Made by a program: the position numbers and the translations under genes | Part shown: piece by piece, positions 1 to 4,742 of the stretch | How positions within the stretch are numbered: the first letter of the stretch is position 1 | Layout of the letters: the number at the start of each line of letters is the position of its first letter | DNA from: Thermodesulfatator atlanticus | Lineage (GTDB): Bacteria; Desulfobacterota; Thermodesulfobacteria; Thermodesulfobacteriales; Thermodesulfatatoraceae | Direction: 5' to 3' | Length of the DNA stretch: 5,780 bases | Assembly: GCA_011321895.1 (NCBI GenBank) | Contig: DROK01000207.1 | Span: forward strand, 1 to 5,780 | Notes under the pieces: model-generated | Told to the model about the DNA's origin: nothing | What the model saw: the letters and a program-made list of their open reading frames with translations, nothing else | The model's database searches: none

Positions 1-414
1 GACGTGGAACTTGCCAAAAAACAAAGCCGCGAAAACCCTGTCTACTACGTCCAATACGCCCACGCCCGTCTGGCCAGCCTCTTCCGCAAGGCGGCAGATG
101 AAGGTTTGGCCCCCCCCAGGGTAGAAGAGGTAGATCTTTCCCTCCTTGATACCGAAGAAGACTTCAATCTCTTAAAACTGCTCGATTATTTCCCTGACAC
201 CATTGAGGCCTGTGCCGTCAAGCTCGAACCCCATCTCCTCACCTTCTATCTCCTGGACCTGGCCACCGCCTTACACGATTACTACACCAAACACCGCTTT
301 TTGAGTGAAGACCGGCCTCGTACCAAGGCCCGTCTGATCCTGGCCAAAGCCGTCAAACAGGTCTTGGCCTGTGGTCTTGACCTTTTAGGAGTATCCGCAC
401 CGGAGAGGATGTAG
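1..414 (+). CDS. argS: Arginyl-tRNA synthetase, C-terminal part (5' end outside window)
   Basis: Class I arginyl-tRNA synthetase, a cytoplasmic enzyme that attaches arginine to tRNA-Arg. The window shows the last 137 residues, open from the first base. They cover the C-terminal DALR anticodon-binding domain: the family-typical stretch NPVYYVQYAHAR lies at visible residues 13-24, an all-helical region with 'TEEDFNLLKLLDYFPD' and 'LLDLATALHDYY' follows, and the protein ends in the classic ArgS terminus 'LGVSAPERM'. A GTG at position 4 could be mistaken for a start, but it encodes the Val of an internal 'DVELAKKQS' segment well known inside ArgS. The catalytic Rossmann domain with its HIGH and KMSK-type motifs lies upstream of the window. 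The TAG stop is followed directly by the ATG of the next gene, so the two are likely co-transcribed. Identification is firm. Confidence 0.96.
   Translation, partial: DVELAKKQSRENPVYYVQYAHARLASLFRKAADEGLAPPRVEEVDLSLLDTEEDFNLLKLLDYFPDTIEACAVKLEPHLLTFYLLDLATALHDYYTKHRFLSEDRPRTKARLILAKAVKQVLACGLDLLGVSAPERM
402..408 (+). promoter_or_regulatory. Ribosome binding site of the SPOR-domain gene
   Basis: GGAGAGG lies 6 bases before the ATG at 415, inside the last codons of argS. It supports that start, and translation of the second gene is probably coupled to termination of argS. Confidence 0.75.
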
Positions 415-1074
415 ATGGCTAAAAAGAAACGATTCCGTCTGGAATTGGGCTGGCCCGGGCTGATTTTTTCTCTGGGTCTGCTCATTTGTCTCTTTTTGTG
501 GGTGTTTGTGCTGGGCTTTTATTTCGGCCAAAAAGTGGTGGGGAGCCGGGTAAAAAAGATGGCCTCTCCTGTAAGCAAAGAGGCCTTAACCGCTAAAAAA
601 GAAAAGGTTTCACCACCACCCCCGGTCTTTGAAGAGGTAAAACCCCCGCCCTTGGTAGGTGAACCGCAAGAAAAGGTCGCCACCCCTAAACCCGAACCGA
701 TGGCCCCGGAAAGGCCCCAGACCGCCCCGGAAAGGCCCAAAATCGCCAAACCGGCAGAGCCGGCCCGACCCAAAAAGGGGGAAACCGCCAGGCCCAAAAT
801 CACCCCCAAAAAAAGCCCCAAAAAACAGGTTTTCTACACCGTACAGGTGGCCTCTTTGCGTAGCGCCCAGGAGGCAGAAAAATTCGTGCGGTATCTACGG
901 GAAAAAGGCTATGAAGCCTTTGTGCGCCGGGTGACCCTCCCCCAAAAAGGCACGTGGTACCGGGTCTACGTAGGCCGCTTTCCCACCATTTCGCAAGCCC
1001 GGAGTTTCGGGGAAAAATTAAAACAAAAAGAGAAATTTAAGGCCTTTTATATCCAGCGCCTAAGCGAAAGATGA
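415..1074 (+). CDS. SPOR-domain cell-envelope protein, single N-terminal membrane anchor
   Basis: A 219-residue bitopic membrane protein of the FtsN/DedD-like architecture; SPOR domains bind denuded septal peptidoglycan, so a role at the division site is inferred. A short basic N-terminus (MAKKKRFR) is followed by one hydrophobic helix at about residues 13-38, which places the rest outside the membrane. Residues 45-137 form a low-complexity linker rich in Pro, Lys, Glu and Ala. The SPOR domain spans about 139-215, with 'YTVQVASLRSAQEAEKFVRYL' as beta1-alpha1 and 'WYRVYVGRFPTISQAR' as the second half. It is not called FtsN because no FtsA-binding or essential periplasmic helix could be recognised. 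The ATG directly follows the argS stop and the 3' end overlaps the next gene by four bases. The position next to argS is a genomic association only. The domain call is firm; the cellular role is inferred from the family. Confidence 0.9.
   Translation: MAKKKRFRLELGWPGLIFSLGLLICLFLWVFVLGFYFGQKVVGSRVKKMASPVSKEALTAKKEKVSPPPPVFEEVKPPPLVGEPQEKVATPKPEPMAPERPQTAPERPKIAKPAEPARPKKGETARPKITPKKSPKKQVFYTVQVASLRSAQEAEKFVRYLREKGYEAFVRRVTLPQKGTWYRVYVGRFPTISQARSFGEKLKQKEKFKAFYIQRLSER
703..738 (+). repeat. Short tandem repeat in the linker of the SPOR protein
   Basis: The 15-base word GCCCCGGAAAGGCCC occurs at 703-717 and again at 724-738, giving a 21-base (7-codon) period that encodes APERPQT then APERPKI. 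It lies in the Pro/Lys-rich linker, where such slippage-type duplications are tolerated and change linker length without touching the SPOR domain. Confidence 0.7.
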
Positions 1075-1541
1075 TCCGTAAAGCCACCGTCCGCGACGCC
1101 CGGGATATCCACCGCCTCATCTCGCACTTTGCCAAAACCGGCCAGGTTATCCCCCGGGCCCTTTCGGAAATATACGAAAACATAAGGGAATTCTTTGTCT
1201 TTGTGCCGGAGGGCAAAGATTTGATCGCCGGGGCCTGCGCTTTGCATATCTGCTGGGAAGATCTGGCTGAAATCCGCTCTCTGGTAGTAAGCGAAGAATA
1301 TCAAGGGATAGGGGTAGGGGCCAAGCTGGTCGCCGCCTGCCTTGAGGAAGCCCAAAAACTTGAAATACCCAAGGTCTTTGTACTCACCAATTCCCCCGAT
1401 TTTTTTGAAAAACTGGGCTTTTCCCCCATTGACAAGACAGAACTCCCCCATAAAGTCTGGGCCGACTGTGTCAAATGTCCCAAATTTCCGGAATGCGACG
1501 AAGAGGCCCTTATTATCAGGGTCCTTCCGGAAGAGATCTAG
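1071..1541 (+). CDS. Short ArgA-type GNAT N-acetyltransferase (probable N-acetylglutamate synthase)
   Basis: A 156-residue GNAT-fold acetyltransferase resembling the short stand-alone N-acetylglutamate synthases, which transfer acetyl from acetyl-CoA to glutamate in the first step of arginine synthesis. The N-terminus 'MIRKATVRDARDIHRLI' is a standard GNAT beta1-alpha1. Motif A is at about residues 69-87, with the acetyl-CoA loop QGIGVG (78-83) fitting Q/R-x-x-G-x-G/A. Motif B 'VFVLTNSPDFFEKLGF' is at 102-117. The tail has three cysteines (C133, C136, C142) after 'LPHKVW', a pattern I recall from this subfamily. It lacks the amino-acid-kinase domain of the long E. coli ArgA. Its ATG overlaps the upstream TGA (ATGA) and no strong Shine-Dalgarno sequence is visible, so re-initiation from the SPOR gene is likely. 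Substrate assignment rests on subfamily resemblance; another small acyl acceptor remains possible. Confidence 0.82.
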   Translation: MIRKATVRDARDIHRLISHFAKTGQVIPRALSEIYENIREFFVFVPEGKDLIAGACALHICWEDLAEIRSLVVSEEYQGIGVGAKLVAACLEEAQKLEIPKVFVLTNSPDFFEKLGFSPIDKTELPHKVWADCVKCPKFPECDEEALIIRVLPEEI

Positions 1542-1542
1542 T

Positions 1543-2496
1543 TTAGCCCAGAAGATCGGACCTTTTCTCCCAGAAACATTTGAGCACCTCGCTTGCTTGG
1601 TAGATAAATATCACGGCCAGATAGGCGGAAACCAACCCGGGAGGGAGGAAATAGGCGAAAAGACTCAAGGCCGCCAGGAGCCAGGCCGGCCCGAAATCTT
1701 TTCGCGCCGCAAGCAAGCGAAGCCCTTCTTTAAGGAATTCCAGGGCGATGATTAACGGGACCAGAAACCAGCCAGAACCACTCCTGCCCAGGAGTAAGAC
1801 GATGAAAGCCGGAAACGCCACCGCGGCCAGGACCTCTCCCATCTCCTTCCTTTTCAAATAGACCACCCCCTGGCGTAAATAAGGCCAGGCCGAAAACCAG
1901 GTGACCAGGAGGGCCAAAAGGCCAAGCCACAGGAATTGTTGGGGCGGAGAAAAGAGTGAACACCCTGGAAGGAGTAAGGAAAAGGCAAGTAACACCCCCC
2001 GGTATTTCCTCTCAAGCTTGACCCAGAAGGCCCCCAGCCCCAGGAAGGCCGCTGCCAAAAGATAGAACCAAAGGGCGTGGGCAGGATAGGCCGCCAGAGC
2101 GATGATAAGGGCTGCCACCAGCATTTGACAGGTGGTCTTCACCTTGGCCCACCAGGTCACCGGAAGACTGCCCGGCACTCTGGTCCTTAAAGTGGCTACC
2201 AAAAATTCCCGCACTAACAGGCCAAGGACCAACCAGAGGGGGAGAAAACCGAGCTTCACCAGAAAAAGGTAAATGGCGGCGATAAAAACCTTGTCCGCCA
2301 CCGGGTCAAGGAAGGCCCCCAGCCGGGTAACCCCCTGCCGCCGGGCCAGCAGCCCGTCGAAATAGTCAGTAAGCCCCAGGAGCGAGCCTATCCCCACGGC
2401 GGTCAGCTTGGCAGAAGGTCCCCCGTATAACAGGAGGCAGGGGAGAGGGAGCAAGATGATGCGCAAAAGGGTCAGCCTGTTAGCGGTTATTTTCAT
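1543..2496 (-). CDS. Enlarged PgsA-like CDP-alcohol phosphatidyltransferase
   Basis: An integral membrane enzyme of the CDP-alcohol phosphatidyltransferase family, most like PgsA, which makes phosphatidylglycerophosphate from CDP-diacylglycerol and glycerol-3-phosphate. The N-terminus 'NRLTLLRIILLPLP' matches the family. The metal-binding signature is at residues 44-68: D44, D47-G48, A51-R52, G60, D64 and D68 are all present. Only seven residues separate AR from the Gly, where the family normally has eight or so. A PgsA-like 'KVKTTCQM' follows at 118-125. The protein has 317 residues against about 180-200 for ordinary PgsA. The extra length lies after residue 140 and includes several further hydrophobic segments, roughly 140-158, 187-203, 222-237, 242-257, 268-286 and 288-305. 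ATG follows the TAA of the upstream DksA-like gene directly (TAAATG), so translation is probably coupled. The family call is firm; the exact alcohol substrate is not certain. Confidence 0.85.
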   Translation of the reverse strand: MKITANRLTLLRIILLPLPCLLLYGGPSAKLTAVGIGSLLGLTDYFDGLLARRQGVTRLGAFLDPVADKVFIAAIYLFLVKLGFLPLWLVLGLLVREFLVATLRTRVPGSLPVTWWAKVKTTCQMLVAALIIALAAYPAHALWFYLLAAAFLGLGAFWVKLERKYRGVLLAFSLLLPGCSLFSPPQQFLWLGLLALLVTWFSAWPYLRQGVVYLKRKEMGEVLAAVAFPAFIVLLLGRSGSGWFLVPLIIALEFLKEGLRLLAARKDFGPAWLLAALSLFAYFLPPGLVSAYLAVIFIYQASEVLKCFWEKRSDLLG

Positions 2497-2886
2497 TTAT
2501 TCCAGCGCCCTTAATTTCTCCCATTTTTCCTGGCATTCCCGGCAGCGGGCCGCCCAGGGCATGATCTCCAGACGTTTTAGGCGCAACCACTTGCCGCAAT
2601 CCACACAACGACCGTACTCGCCGAGCTCTATCCGCAAAAGGGCCTGATCTATCTCTTCCAGCTCCCTGATCTTGGGTTCAAGCAGCCCTAAAAGGGTGTC
2701 TTCCTGAATGTCAGCCAGGGCCAGATCTTCCTCCTCTTTGACCGTACGGATAAGATCCTGATACTCCTCAGCCCCCTCCCTCTCCAGGGTTTCAATTACT
2801 TCCCGCCACAGTTCCTTTTTCCGTTTAAGGAGCTTTTCCTTGAAGTATTCTATTTCGTCTTCTGTCAAGGGACGCCTTTCGGCCAT
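2497..2886 (-). CDS. TraR/DksA-family zinc-finger protein
   Basis: A 129-residue cytoplasmic protein of the DksA/TraR family, whose members enter the secondary channel of RNA polymerase and modulate initiation, often with ppGpp. A long charged helical region (about residues 8-88) would form the coiled coil. The C4 zinc finger has C94-x2-C97, seventeen residues, then C115-x2-C118, the canonical DksA spacing, with 'MPWAARCRECQ' typical of the family. Aligning backward from the first Cys without gaps puts E51-x-x-D54-x-A56 over the DksA tip motif D-x-x-D-x-A, so the second Asp and the Ala are kept and the first acidic residue is Glu. I chose the ATG at 2886 over an in-frame ATG at 2907 because a perfect AGGAGG precedes it by four bases and the longer form would overlap the upstream gene. 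It lies second from last in the minus-strand cluster. The role as a transcription regulator is inferred. Confidence 0.88.
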   Translation of the reverse strand: MAERRPLTEDEIEYFKEKLLKRKKELWREVIETLEREGAEEYQDLIRTVKEEEDLALADIQEDTLLGLLEPKIRELEEIDQALLRIELGEYGRCVDCGKWLRLKRLEIMPWAARCRECQEKWEKLRALE

Positions 2887-2890
2887 AAAA

Positions 2891-2896
2891 CCTCCT
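2891..2896 (-). promoter_or_regulatory. Shine-Dalgarno site of the DksA-like gene, overlapping the upstream stop
   Basis: The minus strand reads TTAGGAGGTTTTATG. A perfect AGGAGG lies four bases before the ATG at 2886, and the TAG stop of the upstream gene shares its first bases. This decides the start of the DksA-like gene and suggests that ribosomes ending the upstream gene re-initiate here. Confidence 0.85.
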
Positions 2897-3401
2897 AACG
2901 GCTCCAATATACCCGTACCAACTTATTCCCTTCTGACCATTTAAAGGTGAGGTCTCCCTTATAGGCCCGGTACACGGCCCGACCCAGGCGTTGGGCCAGA
3001 TTTTCCGTGGTGGTCTCGACCACCGTCTGGCCGTCTTCTTCGTAGATGGCGATGATCTGCTGCAGAGGGTTATTCTGGCGGGCCCTTTCGTATTCGTTAT
3101 TGATAATCCTCATGATCTCTTCTTTGTGTTCCTCAAAGAAGGGGCCCGAAAGGTAGAGGTACCCCATGGGATAGCGATCGACAGCCTTACGGCAGCCGGG
3201 ACACAAAAATTTGGGCACCAGGTCACTGTCTTTAAACTCCTGGTAAAACTCTTCGTCTAACAGCCAGCGCTTGTCCCGAAAAACCGCGTGGCAACGGGGG
3301 CAAATGGCCTCCCCCCCGGGATATTTCTTAGGAAGATAGGGGTCATCGGTGGTTTGAAACTCTTGGGTTTCGGTAATCCACTTCCGTCCTTTCCGGCTCA
3401 T
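2895..3401 (-). CDS. BCAM0308-family zinc-ribbon protein, function unknown
   Basis: A 168-residue soluble protein that I recognise as the BCAM0308 family, named after a Burkholderia locus and without an established function as far as I know. Two CPxC knuckles (C34/C37 in 'ICPRCHAVFRDKRW' and C67/C70 in 'FLCPGCRKAVDRYPMG') should bind one zinc ion as a ribbon. They are followed by the family-typical 'YLYLSGPFFEEHKEEIMRII' (81-100), 'NPLQQIIAIYEEDG' (111-124) and the C-terminal 'LAQRLGRAVYRAYKGDL' with a final 'LVRVYWSR'. The second half, which resembles a small alpha/beta domain, could bind nucleic acid or a ribosomal partner; this is speculation from its NMD3-like zinc-ribbon look. The start has a strong AGGAGG eight bases upstream. 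It sits between the hydrolase-like gene (12 bases away) and the DksA-like gene. Confidence 0.82.
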   Translation of the reverse strand: MSRKGRKWITETQEFQTTDDPYLPKKYPGGEAICPRCHAVFRDKRWLLDEEFYQEFKDSDLVPKFLCPGCRKAVDRYPMGYLYLSGPFFEEHKEEIMRIINNEYERARQNNPLQQIIAIYEEDGQTVVETTTENLAQRLGRAVYRAYKGDLTFKWSEGNKLVRVYWSR

Positions 3402-3409
3402 ACAGCTTC

Positions 3410-3415
3410 CCTCCT
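3410..3415 (-). promoter_or_regulatory. Shine-Dalgarno site of the BCAM0308-family gene, overlapping the upstream stop
   Basis: The minus strand reads TAGGAGGGAAGCTGTATG: AGGAGG with eight bases to the ATG at 3401, and the TAG of the hydrolase-like gene overlaps it. It has the same stop-in-SD design as the next junction downstream. Confidence 0.8.
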
Positions 3416-4181
3416 AATGGGTCTTTCTTTTCCAGCCAAAACGGCTGGCCAAACGGTTAAGTAACTCTGCTATGGTTTCCGCATAAAGAGGACCGCCTTT
3501 TTCTACGGTCTCTTCGCGCCTGAACCCCGGCATGATAAGGAGCCGTTTGTTATGCCCTGCACAAAAGATAAGGAGTTTTTCGGCCTCGGGAAGGGAAACC
3601 TCTTCGTCAAGTTGTGCCTGGAAGATGAGGAGGGGTTTGCGCCAGCCCTTTATCAGCTCAAGGACCTGAAAGGGATCACTGGGCCAGGAAAGGCCCCGGC
3701 GCGCCAGCCAGGAAAGGCCGTCCACGATGGGGCTGTCTAAAATTAAGGCCGAAATTTCCCCCGGCGTTTCTACCGCCACCCTCAGGGCCACCCCGGCCCC
3801 CAAAGAACGCCCGAGTAAAGAAATGGGCCCTTTGCGCCCCTTCTGGGCGAGCCTTTCCTTCACCACCCAGAAGGCCTCTTTGGCGTCTTCAAAGATATTG
3901 TCAAAGGAGGCCTCACCGCGGCCTTCGTTCATCCCGCGGTACCCGATTACGGCCAAGGTCAGATCTCGCTCCTGAAAATAGCGCCCAAGCTGGTCGTAAT
4001 GGTCGATGGTCTGTCTTTCCGCCGGATAAAAAAAGACCATGGGGGCCTTTTCCGAGGCGGGAAAGAGCCTCACCGGTAAGGTCCCCCCTTTGAGCTCAAC
4101 GGTCAGGTCTTCGGCCTGGGCAGGGGGAGGAGCTAGGGCCTTGCGCGGTATAAATTGACTTAAATGGGTCTGTCCTTCCAT
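3414..4181 (-). CDS. Alpha/beta-hydrolase-like protein with the catalytic His replaced
   Basis: A 255-residue protein of the alpha/beta-hydrolase fold, closest in my memory to the COG1073/ABHD-type hydrolases. The nucleophile elbow G124-R-S126-L-G128 is intact, and 'DLTLAVIGYRGMNEGRGEAS' (73-92) matches the usual 'vDYRGyG.S.G' segment. The acid D192 is in 'IFQAQLDEEV'. Two catalytic-site features differ. Family members read 'IPGADHND' after the last strand, while this protein reads MPGFRREE, placing R222 where His is expected with no gap in the 14-residue stretch up to 'GG'. The usual His-Gly near the oxyanion hole is 'YPAERQ' (52-57). No signal peptide is seen, so it is probably cytoplasmic. 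The gene overlaps the upstream one by 22 bases and starts after 'GGAAGAGGA'. The fold is firm; hydrolytic activity is doubtful and the substrate unknown. Confidence 0.83.
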   Translation of the reverse strand: MEGQTHLSQFIPRKALAPPPAQAEDLTVELKGGTLPVRLFPASEKAPMVFFYPAERQTIDHYDQLGRYFQERDLTLAVIGYRGMNEGRGEASFDNIFEDAKEAFWVVKERLAQKGRKGPISLLGRSLGAGVALRVAVETPGEISALILDSPIVDGLSWLARRGLSWPSDPFQVLELIKGWRKPLLIFQAQLDEEVSLPEAEKLLIFCAGHNKRLLIMPGFRREETVEKGGPLYAETIAELLNRLASRFGWKRKTH

Positions 4182-4645
4182 TCCTCTTCCAGGCGGTCAA
4201 GTTCTTGGTCACGCCGTCTAATCTCTTCTTCCCAGCGCTTCTTTCGTTCGTAGAGGGCCACTTCCGCGGCAATCAGGCGCTCCCGGAAACTCGGGTGGGA
4301 AAGATAGCTCAAGGCGGCTTCCAAAAAACGGTCTTTAAGGTGGGAAAAGAGTTCTTCTTTCTGGCGCTCGTCCACAAAGGTCCTTTCTTTACGGTAGCGG
4401 TAATAGACCTTCCCTTCCTCTTCTTCCAGAAAGATTTCGTAAAGTTCACGCCTGGAGAAGGCCTCGGCCGGGGCTTCAACCATTATTTGGGCCAGCATGC
4501 CCACCAGCCAACGGTCACCGGCCAGCCGCCGGGAATAATCCCAAATTTCCAGGACAAGCCCGTTTTCCAGGGTGATACTTTCCACCAGGCGCCCTGGCCA
4601 ACGGGGTTTATGCTTCTTTGAGGGAGGCAACCACTGATAAGCCAT
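4160..4645 (-). CDS. Uncharacterised charged protein with C-terminal coiled coil
   Basis: I do not recognise a named family with confidence. The 161-residue product is soluble and strongly charged. Residues 23-55 ('SITLENGLVLEIWDYSRR', 'AGDRWLVGMLAQI') look like a compact beta-rich core and vaguely recall hypothetical proteins of delta-type proteobacteria. Residues about 66-120 are mixed helical, with a 'YYRYRKERTFVDE' stretch. Residues 124-157, rich in Glu, Arg and Lys with Leu spaced through them, should form a helix or coiled coil. There are no cysteines, membrane segments or signal peptide. I chose the ATG at 4645 because GGAAGGGG lies nine bases upstream; a TTG at 4687 in the same frame has no such site. 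It is the first gene of the minus-strand cluster and its 3' end overlaps the hydrolase-like gene by 22 bases. A coding assignment is supported by the Shine-Dalgarno sequence, operon packing and protein-like composition. Confidence 0.75.
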   Translation of the reverse strand: MAYQWLPPSKKHKPRWPGRLVESITLENGLVLEIWDYSRRLAGDRWLVGMLAQIMVEAPAEAFSRRELYEIFLEEEEGKVYYRYRKERTFVDERQKEELFSHLKDRFLEAALSYLSHPSFRERLIAAEVALYERKKRWEEEIRRRDQELDRLEEEWKDRPI

Positions 4646-4718
4646 AAAAACAAACCCCTTCCTTTTGGGGAAAATCTTACTTAACAAAAGGCAAAAAAGC
4701 TAGCCACCAAGAAGAAAA
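4646..4718 (-). other. Intergenic leader ahead of the five-gene cluster
   Basis: This short stretch between the terminator and the ATG at 4645 is the only space for a promoter of the minus-strand cluster. It is T-rich on the minus strand. The only -10-like word is TAAGAT, with no acceptable -35 at 16-18 bases, so no promoter is called. GGAAGGGG (4655-4662) is the likely ribosome binding site of the first gene. Confidence 0.45.
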
Positions 4719-4736
4719 GGCGCCCAGGAGGGCGCC
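4719..4736 (-). terminator. Intrinsic terminator downstream of the AICAR formyltransferase gene
   Basis: On the minus strand GGCGCCC, loop TCCT, GGGCGCC form a perfect seven-pair GC-rich hairpin starting six bases after the stop codon, followed by TTTTCTTCTT. This is a standard Rho-independent terminator. It separates the purine gene from the five-gene cluster, so that cluster needs its own promoter or relies on read-through. Confidence 0.88.
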
Positions 4737-4742
4737 CTCTCT

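Noticed and set aside
519..821. Minus-strand Gly/Ser-rich open frame opposite the SPOR protein
   Set aside because: It mirrors the Pro/Lys linker of the SPOR protein, and its low-complexity composition follows from that.
1524..1533. Palindrome CTTCCGGAAG near the end of the ArgA-like gene as a terminator
   Set aside because: It has no loop and no T-run after it, and lies inside coding sequence.
1948..1962. Lipobox-like LLPGC in the PgsA-like protein
   Set aside because: It is at residues 175-179 in the middle of a polytopic protein, not after an N-terminal signal peptide.
2887..2907. Upstream ATG at 2907 as start of the DksA-like gene
   Set aside because: It would overlap the previous gene and place the perfect AGGAGG inside the coding region; the ATG at 2886 fits better.
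4205..4621. Plus-strand open frame of 138 codons opposite the uncharacterised gene
   Set aside because: The minus-strand reading has a ribosome site, operon packing and a protein-like charged helix; the plus reading has none of these.
4646..4687. TTG at 4687 as start of the uncharacterised gene
   Set aside because: No Shine-Dalgarno sequence precedes it, whereas the ATG at 4645 has GGAAGGGG at a suitable distance.
4671..4710. Promoter for the five-gene cluster
   Set aside because: A TAAGAT word could serve as -10, but no reasonable -35 lies at 16-18 bases; too weak to call.
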